A stretch of DNA of 64,000 nucleotides. It comes from Cellulophaga omnivescoria (GTDB taxonomy: Bacteria; Bacteroidota; Bacteroidia; Flavobacteriales; Flavobacteriaceae). The number at the start of each line of letters is the position of its first letter. Within the stretch, counting starts at the first letter, position 1. The translations under genes were made by a program, and so were the position numbers. Below, one piece after another: positions 44,055 through 53,771 of the stretch. Under the pieces are notes generated by a model. The model had not been told where the DNA came from, ran no database searches, and was given only the letters and a program-made list of their open reading frames with translations. The DNA lies in contig NZ_MDDP01000002.1 in assembly GCF_001999725.1 (NCBI RefSeq), positions 62,001 to 126,000 of the forward strand, read 5' to 3'.

Positions 44055-45084
44055 AACGTTTACAGTCTATTTCGGGAGTAAGTGCTTGGTTATTTTCTAT
44101 AAAATTATATAATTGTTGTGCAGCATACGGCCCAGCCATTACTCCTCTAGAGCCAAAGCCATTTAATACAAAAATATTTTTATACTTAGGATGCTCCCCA
44201 ACAAGTGGTTTACGATCTGCAACCGTTGGCCTTACACCTGCCTTATGGTCTACCACCTCATAATTACACTTTAAAAAGGTAGTAAGTTTGGTTAGCAATT
44301 CTTCTTTTGCTGCTTTTGAGGTGTTATTAGTTTTATCATCTCTATTAAAAGTGGCGCCAACTCTGTACAAACTATTACCCATTGGAATAATAAATACCGA
44401 TGACTTAATAACGCTTTCTTCCTTTAAATCTGGTGCTTTTATAGTTAACAGCTCGCCTTTGGTTCCATTTAAAGGTAAATAATTAAAATATGGATTGTTT
44501 TTTAGCCCAAAACCAGTTGCAAAAATTATTTTTTCTGCTTTTATGCCTTTGTAGTTTATACAGTCATCTTCAATTGTTAGTGCATTAAAATTAAAGGTTT
44601 CTTGCAGCAAAGCATTTTTAGAAATTAGGTAATTTTTATAGGTAAATAAAAGCTCTTTAGTATCTATTCTACCTGTGTGCAAAACCTCTCCGTAGCCAAA
44701 ATTAGCATCTATATTAGCATTTTTATTTTGAATAATTTTAGGTGATAAAAAATAACTAAGACTAGGTTTGTCCATAGCTTCAAACCACATATTTTGTTCT
44801 TCTACAGATGCAAATCTACGTATTACAGGTATTTTATAATCTAGCTGTACTTGTAACTTTTTTTCTAATGCTTTGTAAAATGGCAAAGCAATATCTAATT
44901 GTTGTTTAGCATACCAAGCCAATGTAAAGCGTTTTAATATCACTGGATTGTATAAACCGCCAGCTACTACAGAAGATGTTTGTGAGTTGTCTGCAATTAC
45001 CTTAAACGTTTTATTGTTTTGTGCTAGTGTTTCACAAAAAGAGATACCTGCCAAACCAAGACCTACAACTAAATAATTTACCAT
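44023..45084 (-). CDS. FAD-dependent oxidoreductase, DAO family
   Basis: A 353-residue flavoprotein counted from the ATG at 45084. It starts NYLVVGLGLAGISFCE, the FAD Rossmann motif, and ends with VRPTVADRKPLVGEHPKYKNIFVLNGFGSRGVMAGP, the second FAD-contact region of glycine-oxidase/MnmC-C-like enzymes. The longer ORF from 45123 would add a hydrophobic stretch before the Rossmann strand, so it is rejected. A TACTTTTG box at 45089-45096 lies so close to the ATG that a leaderless transcript is likely. The substrate is unknown. Confidence 0.87.
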   Translation of the reverse strand: MVNYLVVGLGLAGISFCETLAQNNKTFKVIADNSQTSSVVAGGLYNPVILKRFTLAWYAKQQLDIALPFYKALEKKLQVQLDYKIPVIRRFASVEEQNMWFEAMDKPSLSYFLSPKIIQNKNANIDANFGYGEVLHTGRIDTKELLFTYKNYLISKNALLQETFNFNALTIEDDCINYKGIKAEKIIFATGFGLKNNPYFNYLPLNGTKGELLTIKAPDLKEESVIKSSVFIIPMGNSLYRVGATFNRDDKTNNTSKAAKEELLTKLTTFLKCNYEVVDHKAGVRPTVADRKPLVGEHPKYKNIFVLNGFGSRGVMAGPYAAQQLYNFIENNQALTPEIDCKRFIKRYFASVS

Positions 45085-45125
45085 AAAACAAAAGTAGATA
45101 AAGTAGCTTAATTTAAAGCACAAAA

Positions 45126-45157
45126 AAACTCCCTAGAATAAATATTCTAGGGAGTTT
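45126..45157 (-). terminator. Terminator of the gldKLMN operon
   Basis: A 15-bp perfect stem (45126-45140 with 45143-45157) and an A run on the left that becomes the U tract on the minus strand. A T-rich right side makes it potentially bidirectional. Confidence 0.9.
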
Positions 45158-45194
45158 GCTTATTTTTTTTGAATTGGAATTCTAAAGCAATTTA

Positions 45195-46097
45195 TTAATA
45201 GCTCCACATATCTTGCTCTCTGTCTCTAATAACCTCTTTAATTCTTTTGGCCTCTAGTAACTGGAACAATGCGTTGTCTGAAATATAATCTTTAATTTTA
45301 CGATCACCGTGTACATTTTCTTCTTTGTAAATTGTTGCGTGAAATCTTCTTGAATTTAGCAACATATCAAAAGAAATTGGACTAGCAGAATTACGTTGGT
45401 TAAAGACTTTTGCTTTATGTAATATTTCTCTGGCATCTGGGTACCAAACCCAAAATAAAGGAATTTTATTACCATCTATATCTACAGACTCATCATCTAT
45501 AAAGTTAACATCTGGTGCTACTGGTGCTATACCTAATAAACGGTATTTTAACTCACCTTGTCTTTTATCAAAATACCACATTCCTTTAATTAGGTACTCT
45601 TCTAAATCTGCAGCTACAAGATCTCTTTTATTAATGTATTCTTCAGATACTTCTTCACCAGCATTGTACTGGTCATAACCGTAATCTGTTGTATCTACTT
45701 TTTGCATAGAAGCTTTTAAATCTTCTAACTTTCTTTTTTCAGTAAAGTAAGAATCTGCATAAACTTCTAATTCTCCGCTTTTAATAGCTTTCATTAAAAC
45801 GTGGTATAAAGACCTTCTGTTCTTTCCTATATCAATTGTATCTATAGGATAGTATAATGGAAAGTTTACACGCTCATCTAAATCTATAACTTCCCATACA
45901 GTTGTAGACCATAAAACATCTCTGTCGTCTACGTAACCATATTTTAAAGGTCCGTCATTATCTTTTTTAATTTGTGCCTCAGTTTTTACACCTATTTCTT
46001 CTGGCTTTTTTGCATTCAATACGTTTGATTGCGCCATAGCAGATATTGAAGACACTGCTAAAAATCCTACTACTAAAATGTTTTTCCAATTCATCAT
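45195..46097 (-). CDS. gldN: Gliding motility / type IX secretion protein GldN
   Basis: A 300-residue periplasmic protein with a signal peptide (WKNILVVGFLAVSSISAMAQ). GldN forms a ring with GldK at the outer membrane end of the T9SS. Recognisable segments are GYVDDRDVLWSTTVWEVIDLDERVNFPLYYPID, the RSLYHVLMKAIKSGELEVYADSYFTEKR block, and the KEENVHGDRKIKDYI region. It is the last gene of gldKLMN. Two tandem ATGs open the frame. Confidence 0.96.
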   Translation of the reverse strand: MMNWKNILVVGFLAVSSISAMAQSNVLNAKKPEEIGVKTEAQIKKDNDGPLKYGYVDDRDVLWSTTVWEVIDLDERVNFPLYYPIDTIDIGKNRRSLYHVLMKAIKSGELEVYADSYFTEKRKLEDLKASMQKVDTTDYGYDQYNAGEEVSEEYINKRDLVAADLEEYLIKGMWYFDKRQGELKYRLLGIAPVAPDVNFIDDESVDIDGNKIPLFWVWYPDAREILHKAKVFNQRNSASPISFDMLLNSRRFHATIYKEENVHGDRKIKDYISDNALFQLLEAKRIKEVIRDREQDMWSY

Positions 46098-46172
46098 TTA
46101 AATAATTTTGTTTTGAAGCTATAAGTAAGTTGCCATTTTGCAATAGCAACTTACCAATTAGTTTCATTTATT

Positions 46173-47732
46173 CTAGTTTGTAATTTCTACAAGTACACTA
46201 GAAACTTTCTTTAATCTGTAACTCTTGTTATTTGTAATATAAGCTTGGATATTAAATATCTGAACCATATCACCTCTTTTTGCTCTTTTTAATGCAGACT
46301 TAGCTCTACTGTCTAATTTTCTACCATTAACTCTTATTGTTGGTTGTCCTGGAACTTTAAAGCTAAAGCCGCTTACACCAATATTTAAATCAAAATCAAA
46401 ATCTTCTAATATTGCACCAATTGTAGAAACTTCTAAGTTTTTACGAGGCATTTTAACGCTACCAGTTTCTCCTCTAATAGAACCTGTTGGGCTTGGTATA
46501 TCTTTAATTCTAAATTCTGAAGAAGAACTAACCGGTTTACCATCTGGTAATGTACCAGAAGCTTTAATTGTTACTGTTCTACCAGAACCAGGAGTCATAA
46601 CATACTTGCTACCACTTACAGACTTTAAACCAGGAGCAGAAGCTCTTACTTTATTGTTTGGTATACCAGGTATAGAAATTGTCATTGGGTTAGCAACACC
46701 ACGGTAAACAACGTTCATTTTATCAGCTGCAATTAATGCTGCGCTTGGCTTAGATATAGTTGCAAAAGAATTTTTAACTTCTACAGGAACCTCTTCACCA
46801 TCTTGCTTAAAGAAAAGTGTACCTGCTATTTCGTGATCACCTGGGTTACCAGCACCAATTAACATTTTTACACCTCCAGCCTCTAGCTGATAATCTGTAC
46901 CTTCTTTTAATTTTCTACCATCTAATGTTAATTCTGCTCTTACTGGAGTAGAAGAATCATCAGTTTTGCTAATTATAATTTTACCATCATACTTTTCACC
47001 TGCATAAAATGCCGATTTAGATCCAAAAAGTGATGTTTTAAATTTCTTTAAAGAAACTTGATCTGTTAAGTTACCTTCTAACATTGCTTTTAAAGCGTCT
47101 TCTTCAGTTGCTTTAATATCAGACTGTAAAGCTGTAATTTTAGTTAAAGAAGCTATTAAAGGAAAACCTTCATAGTGATAGTTAATCCAATCTTGCTTGG
47201 TTTTATCTTTCTTCTCTACTTTACCATTAGCATCACCAGTTTCAAATCTAGCTTGTACTGATCCTTTAATTTTATCTGGCACAAGGCTAGATACTTGCTC
47301 ACGGTAGTCTTTAATTCTTTTCATAAACTCTTTACCTCCTGGAGCTAAATTTTCTCCGCTAAAGAATTTTTGATCTAAATAATCAGACTTATCCATAACT
47401 TGGTAATCTGTAGGATCCTCAACGTTCTTAGTCATCTCTTTCTTAAGACCTTCTAAATAGTCGTAATACTCTTGAGATATTGCTTGTACTTTTTGTGCTT
47501 TTTTGTAATCTTCAGCATATTTTGCTGCATTTTCCTCAGCCTTTGTTCCAAGACCTTCTAAAAAAGCTACGTTATTTTCTGCTGTTTTTTTGTTAGAAGC
47601 TTCCATCTTTACATTCATTAAGCCGAATGCAGCTAGAACTTCTTTACTCATATTTAACGCCAGCATACAAATGAACACTAAGTACATTAAGTTTACCATT
47701 CTCTGACGTGGTGACTGTTTTCCTCCTGCCAT
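46173..47732 (-). CDS. gldM: Gliding motility / type IX secretion protein GldM
   Basis: A 519-residue protein with one N-terminal membrane helix (~11-31, NLMYLVFICMLALNMS). A long periplasmic part follows, with helical segments and beta-sandwich domains, matching the stacked periplasmic domains of GldM. The N-terminal motif GGKQSPRQRMVNLMYLVFICMLALN is highly conserved. GldM couples to GldL as the rotary proton-driven motor that powers secretion and gliding. It sits 51 bases after gldL. Confidence 0.96.
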   Translation of the reverse strand: MAGGKQSPRQRMVNLMYLVFICMLALNMSKEVLAAFGLMNVKMEASNKKTAENNVAFLEGLGTKAEENAAKYAEDYKKAQKVQAISQEYYDYLEGLKKEMTKNVEDPTDYQVMDKSDYLDQKFFSGENLAPGGKEFMKRIKDYREQVSSLVPDKIKGSVQARFETGDANGKVEKKDKTKQDWINYHYEGFPLIASLTKITALQSDIKATEEDALKAMLEGNLTDQVSLKKFKTSLFGSKSAFYAGEKYDGKIIISKTDDSSTPVRAELTLDGRKLKEGTDYQLEAGGVKMLIGAGNPGDHEIAGTLFFKQDGEEVPVEVKNSFATISKPSAALIAADKMNVVYRGVANPMTISIPGIPNNKVRASAPGLKSVSGSKYVMTPGSGRTVTIKASGTLPDGKPVSSSSEFRIKDIPSPTGSIRGETGSVKMPRKNLEVSTIGAILEDFDFDLNIGVSGFSFKVPGQPTIRVNGRKLDSRAKSALKRAKRGDMVQIFNIQAYITNNKSYRLKKVSSVLVEITN

Positions 47733-47783
47733 GTTTTCTACTAATTTTAGTTAATAATTGATTTGGGGTTAAGTATTAACTAA

Positions 47784-48437
47784 TTAGTTTTTACTCATTG
47801 CTGATAACATACCACCGTACACTCCGTTTAAAGAAGATAAGTTAGTAGCTAAAGATTCCATCTGATCTTTTAATGCTGAAGAGTTTTGTACTACTTCTTC
47901 ATTAATTGAAGCTTGTCTGCTAGCACTTTCTAATTGTACTTTATATAAGCTGTTTAAAGATTCCATTTGTGAAGCGGCTTGTACCATTTCTTCAGAATAT
48001 TTTCTAGTAGATTCCATTGCATCTACAGTAGGAGCAATTCCTTTAGCAGCACCTTCAAAGTTTTTAATGCTGTTACCAAGACTTCCCATTAATTCTGCAT
48101 CAACACCAGCTTCTTTTAACATTTCGTCTAATTTTTTAGATAAAGATGCTTCTGTTTCTTTTACTTCTAAAGTTTCGTTTTTCTTTCTTGCTGATCCTTC
48201 ACCACCTGCTAATTCTGGGTAAACTAAAGACCAATCTAATTCGTCTTCAATTGGCTCAAATGCACTAATGGCAAAAATAAGTGCCTCTGTAATAAGACCA
48301 ATTGCTAATAATACACCACCGTTTAATGGACCTAACTCCCAGTGAAGAATTTTAAACAATGCTCCTATAATTACTACAGATGCTCCAAGGCCATAGGCCA
48401 TATTAAATAATTTCTTTGTTGATTTTGACTGTGCCAT
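47784..48437 (-). CDS. gldL: Gliding motility / type IX secretion motor protein GldL
   Basis: A 217-residue inner-membrane protein with two membrane helices (~11-30 and ~40-60). The first helix holds MAYGLGASVVIIGALFKILHW and the second ends with a conserved Glu (LITEALIFAISAFEP), the residue linked to proton translocation. The cytoplasmic C-terminal part is helical. Together with GldM it forms the T9SS motor. Confidence 0.96.
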   Translation of the reverse strand: MAQSKSTKKLFNMAYGLGASVVIIGALFKILHWELGPLNGGVLLAIGLITEALIFAISAFEPIEDELDWSLVYPELAGGEGSARKKNETLEVKETEASLSKKLDEMLKEAGVDAELMGSLGNSIKNFEGAAKGIAPTVDAMESTRKYSEEMVQAASQMESLNSLYKVQLESASRQASINEEVVQNSSALKDQMESLATNLSSLNGVYGGMLSAMSKN

Positions 48438-48499
48438 AATTTCTAATTTTAATTTGGGTTTATTAATTATAAGTATTTAAGGTTAAATTTATTCGGTTA

Positions 48500-49858
48500 T
48501 TAATTGGTAGAATCTTCTTCTCCCATGTAATCTTGTACAGTTCTAAAGCCAATATAACTACGGGCAGAATCTCTGTATTCATAATCTCTTGTAGACACTT
48601 GTAAGAAGTATGCAACATCTTTCCAAGAACCACCACGTATTACTCTTCTTGCGTTTCCACTATCTCCTCCGTTAGGATTCATTGTAGAAACAAAATCATA
48701 AGTACTTGGGTCGTAGCTAGAGCTTGTCCATTCAGACACGTTACCAGCCATATTATACAAGTTAAAGTCGTTAGGCTCATAAGATTTAGCCTCTACTGTA
48801 TACAATGCTGCATCTGCAGCGTAATCTCCTCTTTGTGGCTTAAAGTTTGCCATGTAGCAACCTGTGTCACTAATTACATAAGGACCACCCCATGGGTACA
48901 TACCACCTTCAATACCACCTCTTGCAGCGTACTCCCACTCTGCTTCTGTAGGTAATCTAAATTTGTTAACTGGTTGTTTACCTCTACTTTTTTGGTCGTC
49001 GTTCTTTAATTTTGTTCTCCAGTTACAAAAAGCTGTTGCTTGGTCCCAAGTAACACCTACTACAGGATATTCGCTATATGCATCATGCCAAAAATAGTCG
49101 TTGTGCATTGGCTCGTTGTAAGAGTATTCAAAATCTTTAATCCATACAGTTGTATCTGGGTATATTGGTAACTCAGTCTGCTTTATAAAATCTTTTCTGC
49201 TTCCAGTTTTAGATCTTGCAGCTGCGTCAATATCCATCCAACTATACTTATATATAAGTTGTGTAACATCTATAGTACGTTGGCCGTTGTATGCTTCTTC
49301 TTCAGGTATGTATAATTTATCCATTACCTCTACATAGTACTCATCTGGAAATTCAGAAGTGTCCCAAATAAGTTTTTCGTCCTTATTTAAAGCTCTACCT
49401 TCATAACCTAATGGACCACCACCTCCGTAGTTATCCATCATATACTTATCGTACTCAGACATTTTAGTTGTATCTGCATCTTTAAATGCATAATCTCCAA
49501 TACCACCATCTTCTGGACTTAAGCCTAACTCATCTGCTAATATTGCCAATTTTGTTCTTGTAATAGAATCTTTAACCCATTCTACAAACTGACGATACTC
49601 ACTATTTGTTATTTCAGTATCATCCATATAAAAAGAAGTTACTGTAACAGTTTTAGTTGGCGCATTTAAAACCTGCGCTTGGTCTTCTTCTGTTTTACCC
49701 ATGATAAAAGATCCTCTTGGGATCAATTCCATACCATAAGGTTTCTCCGGATACCATTTTTTTCCTTGGGCTCCTACCAATTCTCCTTTTGTTCCTGACT
49801 TACCACAACTGCCAAGTAAAAGAACAAATCCCATGGACATTAACAATAGTTTCTTCAT
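48500..49858 (-). CDS. gldK: Gliding motility / type IX secretion lipoprotein GldK
   Basis: A 452-residue lipoprotein (lipobox Cys at ~18, LLGSCGK). The body is the formylglycine-generating-enzyme-like (SUMF1) fold used by GldK as a structural, not catalytic, domain: LIPRGSFIMGKTEEDQ, PVVGVTWDQATAFCNWR, RLPTEAEWEYAARGG, YNMAGNVSEWT and RRVIRGGSWKD. Insertions of about 100 residues between the first and second halves are typical. First gene of gldKLMN. Confidence 0.96.
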   Translation of the reverse strand: MKKLLLMSMGFVLLLGSCGKSGTKGELVGAQGKKWYPEKPYGMELIPRGSFIMGKTEEDQAQVLNAPTKTVTVTSFYMDDTEITNSEYRQFVEWVKDSITRTKLAILADELGLSPEDGGIGDYAFKDADTTKMSEYDKYMMDNYGGGGPLGYEGRALNKDEKLIWDTSEFPDEYYVEVMDKLYIPEEEAYNGQRTIDVTQLIYKYSWMDIDAAARSKTGSRKDFIKQTELPIYPDTTVWIKDFEYSYNEPMHNDYFWHDAYSEYPVVGVTWDQATAFCNWRTKLKNDDQKSRGKQPVNKFRLPTEAEWEYAARGGIEGGMYPWGGPYVISDTGCYMANFKPQRGDYAADAALYTVEAKSYEPNDFNLYNMAGNVSEWTSSSYDPSTYDFVSTMNPNGGDSGNARRVIRGGSWKDVAYFLQVSTRDYEYRDSARSYIGFRTVQDYMGEEDSTN

Positions 49859-49972
49859 AATTATAGGTTAAATTTCGATTTAAGATATTTAGTTCTTAAA
49901 CATATATATTCAAACATTAAAACAGCGTTTTAAACGAAATATTGTATTAAGACACGTTATTTTGTAATTTTT

Positions 49973-51130
49973 TTAATTGAGGCCTTTTTTAAATGCCTTA
50001 AACCACCTTTCTGGAATGTTTTGGTTGGTAGCCTCAACATAATCCGCCTTGGTGCAGGGTAATAACGCAGGCATTTCGTTTTTATTATATGAATTTAAAA
50101 TTGATGGTACTTCTACCCACCATCTTTCTGTTAAATTACTTTTATAAAAAACAAGTTCCTCTAAGTCTGATGGAACTATATACTTTGTAAATGCTTCTTT
50201 ATTTAAGTATGGCAACTCTTGTACTCTAAAGTTAAAACCCTCTATAAAATACCATATTATCTGGGCTACTAACTGAAAAGACTGATTAGAATTTTCACTT
50301 TCAAAAACCCCAAACACAGATAGTTTTTCACTTATACCTGCATATCTTGCAATGGCACAAATTTCTCTTCCTGTAAATCCGTTTGGAGAAAAATTATTTA
50401 ACATTCCCATTTCGCTTGCGCGCACAGCTCGTGCATCTAAACTAACAATATGTGCATTTCGCAGAATTGGCTCTACCAAGGTAATATCTGAAGTTACCTC
50501 CCCTAAACGATATGCATCAAAAAAAAGACGCTCCATTAAATCTATTTCTTCTTGAGAGTTAAAATAGCTTTGGTAGCCAATATTTGAAAAATTAAATAAG
50601 TTATTTGGCTTATCTGTTATAATTTTACTCATATAGGAATGAGAAGAGATAAGCTCTTCATGATCTCCAAAATCAAACCTACTATCTATATTTACTAGGT
50701 TAATCATATTCCGGAGTCCATCAAAAGCTCTGTAACAGGGGTATGTTAAGTCTTGTGTAGGGCCAATTACTATTGGCACAATGTTTTCTTCTATTAAACC
50801 AGCAACAACTTCTTTTACCACAAAATAAGTATCGCTTACCTTTTCTCCTGGTTCTACATCTCCAAGATCTATAATGGTAGCGTTCCAATTGCCTACCATT
50901 AGTTTGTAAAGTTCTAATCTAACACTAGATAAATCTAGTGCTTCTGCTTTTTTCTCAAAAGCATTTCTGGCTTCATTAACACCTATTATTGCTATAGATG
51001 CCATTGCCAAAACTGGCAATCCGTCTTTTTTTGTGTGTTTGTATATTTTTTTACCTAATGCTTGCGACGGTAATAGCTCACAATGAGCTATTACTTTATC
51101 TGCCACTGGAGTCAAAAAATCGAACGCCAT
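49973..51130 (-). CDS. Arginase/formimidoylglutamase-fold protein with degraded metal site
   Basis: A 385-residue ureohydrolase-fold protein. The three metal motifs are eroded: the GGDHS region reads PIVIGPTQDLTY (His lost), the DAHxD region reads NIDSRFDFG (His to Arg), and the second DxD region reads SLDARAVR (second Asp to Arg). About half of the six manganese ligands are gone, so amidino hydrolysis is unlikely. It lies six bases after topA and 114 bases before gldK; this order is common in gliding Flavobacteriia. A structural or T9SS-related role is inference. Confidence 0.87.
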   Translation of the reverse strand: MAFDFLTPVADKVIAHCELLPSQALGKKIYKHTKKDGLPVLAMASIAIIGVNEARNAFEKKAEALDLSSVRLELYKLMVGNWNATIIDLGDVEPGEKVSDTYFVVKEVVAGLIEENIVPIVIGPTQDLTYPCYRAFDGLRNMINLVNIDSRFDFGDHEELISSHSYMSKIITDKPNNLFNFSNIGYQSYFNSQEEIDLMERLFFDAYRLGEVTSDITLVEPILRNAHIVSLDARAVRASEMGMLNNFSPNGFTGREICAIARYAGISEKLSVFGVFESENSNQSFQLVAQIIWYFIEGFNFRVQELPYLNKEAFTKYIVPSDLEELVFYKSNLTERWWVEVPSILNSYNKNEMPALLPCTKADYVEATNQNIPERWFKAFKKGLN

Positions 51131-51136
51131 ATATTT

Positions 51137-53653
51137 TTACTTCTTAGTCTTTGGTTTTGCTTTTGCTTTTGCCTTAGGTTTTGCTTTTGCCTTGGTTTTT
51201 TTCTTTGGGGTTTTCTTTTCTATCATTGCTTTAGCTTCTTCTAAAGTAATTTTAGTAGCATCTACTGTTTTAGCCAATTCTACTTTTATTTTACCTTTAA
51301 GAACATTGTGTCTACCCCACCTTGCTTTTTCTATACGTATACCTTCTTCTGGCCATTCTTGTATTAGCTTATCTATTTCTTTTTGCTTTTTAGCTTCAAT
51401 AAGTTCTACAATATCCTCATAAGAAAGTGTATCAAAATCGTATTTTTTATTTACGTTAATAAACATCCCGTTCCACTTTATAAACGGACCAAAACGCCCT
51501 ACACCTTTAGTAACCTCCATATCTTCATAAGAAGCTATTGGTGCATCTGCCTTTTGTTTTTCTTTAATTAATTCTATTGCTCTTTCTTTGGTAATATCTA
51601 AAGCACTTTCTCCTTTTTCCATAGAGATAAACTTTTTACCAAATTTTACGTAAGGACCAAACCTACCAACGTTTGCAGATACTTCTTCTCCTTCATACGT
51701 ACCTAAATCTTTTGGCAGTTTAAAAAGCTCCATTGCTTCATCAAAAGTAATTGTACCTAAAGAGTGCTCTGGTAATAAACTAGCAAATTGTGGTTTTTCT
51801 TCTTCCTCTGCAGTACCTATTTGCACCATTGGTCCAAACCTACCTAAACGCACAGAAACTTGCCTACCTGTTTTTGGGTCTGTACCTAAAATACGTTCAC
51901 CACTTGCTCTATCTGCATTTTGCTCTACATCTTCTACCTTAGGATGAAAATCTTTGTAGAAGTCTTTCATTACTTTACCCCAGTCTTCATCTCCTGTTGC
52001 AATTTCATCAAAATCTTCTTCTACTTTAGCTGTAAAATTATAATCTAAAATGGTTTCAAAATGATTTACCAAAAAGTCGGTTACAATCATTCCTATATCT
52101 GTAGGCACCATTTTACCTTTATCAGATCCAACCGTTTCTGTTAAGTTCTTTTCTTGTACATTATTGGCCTCTAACACCAATTGTGTATACTTACGCTCTA
52201 CACCTTCTATAGTTCCTTTTTCTACATAGCCTCTGTTTTGTATTGTAGAAATTGTTGGGGCATAAGTAGACGGTCTTCCTATACCTAATTCTTCTAGTTT
52301 TTTAACTAAAGATGCTTCTGTAAATCTGTACGGCGCTCTAGAAAAACGTTCTGTTGCTGTAATGTAGTTGTTAAGTAATGTTTCTCCAACTTTCATTGCT
52401 GGTAACATACCTTCTTGCTCCTCTGTTTCTTCATCATCATGGCCCTCTAAATATACCTTTAAAAAACCATCAAACTTAATAACCTCTCCATTAGCAGTAA
52501 ATTCTTCTTTATGTTTATCTGCCTGTATTTTTACATTAGTTCTCTCTAATTGCGCATCACTCATTTGTGAAGCTAAAGTACGTTTCCAAATAAGCTCATA
52601 AAGTCTTGCTTGGTCTCTTTCTAATGAAGGAGATTGCCTTTTCATATCTGTTGGCCTAACCGCCTCATGCGCTTCTTGTGCACCTTTGGTTTTACCTACA
52701 TAATTACGAACCTCACTATATTCTTCACCGTAGTTTTCTATGATTGCTTCTTTTGCTGCATCTAAAGCTTCTTTAGATAGGTTTACGCTATCTGTTCTCA
52801 TATAGGTTATTAAACCTGCCTCATATAAACGTTGTGCAACTTGCATTGTTCTACCTACAGAAAAATACAATTTACGTGCAGCCTCTTGTTGTAAGGTTGA
52901 TGTTGTAAATGGCGCTGCAGGAGATTTTTTAGCTGGTTTTTTATCTAAGTTTGCTATAGAAAAATTAGCGCCAATATTTTTATTTAAAAAATCTTGTGCT
53001 GCCTTTTTACTAGAAAATGTTTTATTAATTTTTGCAGAAAAACTACTACCAGATTCTGTTTTAAACTCTGCAACTACTTTAAATGAAGCCTCTGGCGTAA
53101 AAGCTTCTATTGCTCTTTCTCTTTCTACAATTAACCTTACCGCTACAGACTGCACACGACCTGCAGAAAGTCCTGGTTTAATTTTTTTCCAAAGCACCGG
53201 AGATAATTCGTAACCAACCAACCTATCTAAAACTCTACGTGCCTGCTGTGCATTTACCAAGTTATAATTTATTTCTCTTGGGTTTTCTATTGCCTTTTGT
53301 ATTGCAGACTTAGTAATAGAGTTAAAAACAATTCTTCTTGTTTTATTTTTATCTAGTTTTAATTCTTCTGCCAAATGCCAAGAAATAGCTTCTCCCTCAC
53401 GATCCTCATCACTTGCAAGCCAAATAACTTCTGCTTTGTCTGCTAAATCTTTAAGTTTTTTTACAAGTTTTTTCTTTTCACTGTCTACAACATACTTAGG
53501 GGTAAAATCGTTTTCTACGTCTACTCCTAACTCTTTAGACGGTAAATCCGCAATGTGTCCAAAGCTAGACTCTACCTTGTAATCTTTTCCTAAAAATTTC
53601 TCTATTGTTTTTGCTTTTGCAGGTGACTCTACAATTACTAAATTCTTCGCCAT
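51137..53653 (-). CDS. topA: DNA topoisomerase I
   Basis: An 838-residue type IA topoisomerase counted from the ATG at 53653. The TOPRIM domain starts LVIVESPAKAKTIEKFLG, with DEDREGEAISWHLA. The catalytic Tyr is in the LITYMRTDSV segment. Several C-terminal repeat domains have the GRFGP(M/Y/F)V motif, and the end is a Lys/Ala-rich basic tail. The longer ORF (53686) starts upstream of a TACTTTTG promoter box (53673-53680) and is rejected. It relaxes negative supercoils. Confidence 0.97.
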   Translation of the reverse strand: MAKNLVIVESPAKAKTIEKFLGKDYKVESSFGHIADLPSKELGVDVENDFTPKYVVDSEKKKLVKKLKDLADKAEVIWLASDEDREGEAISWHLAEELKLDKNKTRRIVFNSITKSAIQKAIENPREINYNLVNAQQARRVLDRLVGYELSPVLWKKIKPGLSAGRVQSVAVRLIVERERAIEAFTPEASFKVVAEFKTESGSSFSAKINKTFSSKKAAQDFLNKNIGANFSIANLDKKPAKKSPAAPFTTSTLQQEAARKLYFSVGRTMQVAQRLYEAGLITYMRTDSVNLSKEALDAAKEAIIENYGEEYSEVRNYVGKTKGAQEAHEAVRPTDMKRQSPSLERDQARLYELIWKRTLASQMSDAQLERTNVKIQADKHKEEFTANGEVIKFDGFLKVYLEGHDDEETEEQEGMLPAMKVGETLLNNYITATERFSRAPYRFTEASLVKKLEELGIGRPSTYAPTISTIQNRGYVEKGTIEGVERKYTQLVLEANNVQEKNLTETVGSDKGKMVPTDIGMIVTDFLVNHFETILDYNFTAKVEEDFDEIATGDEDWGKVMKDFYKDFHPKVEDVEQNADRASGERILGTDPKTGRQVSVRLGRFGPMVQIGTAEEEEKPQFASLLPEHSLGTITFDEAMELFKLPKDLGTYEGEEVSANVGRFGPYVKFGKKFISMEKGESALDITKERAIELIKEKQKADAPIASYEDMEVTKGVGRFGPFIKWNGMFINVNKKYDFDTLSYEDIVELIEAKKQKEIDKLIQEWPEEGIRIEKARWGRHNVLKGKIKVELAKTVDATKITLEEAKAMIEKKTPKKKTKAKAKPKAKAKAKPKTKK

Positions 53654-53672
53654 TTTTTGGTTTTTGGTTGTA

Positions 53673-53680
53673 CAAAAGTA
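53673..53680 (-). promoter_or_regulatory. -7 promoter box of topA
   Basis: Minus-strand TACTTTTG fits the TANNTTTG consensus and places transcription near 53666, between the two candidate starts, which fixes the ATG at 53653. Confidence 0.55.
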
Positions 53681-53726
53681 TAGCAATTTTTTTATTTAAT
53701 ACGTTATAAGGTAGAAACCAACAAAA

Positions 53727-53752
53727 AAAGACCGCATAAATTAGCGATCTTT
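53727..53752 (-). terminator. Probable terminator after the LVIVD lipoprotein gene
   Basis: A 9-bp stem with one mismatch around an eight-base loop, with As to its left serving as a U tract on the minus strand. Confidence 0.5.
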
Positions 53753-53771
53753 TGTCTGTTTTTGTATTAAA

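Noticed and set aside
45085-45123. Longer FAD oxidoreductase ORF from 45123
   Set aside because: It adds a hydrophobic stretch before the FAD strand and starts upstream of the -7 box at 45089-45096.
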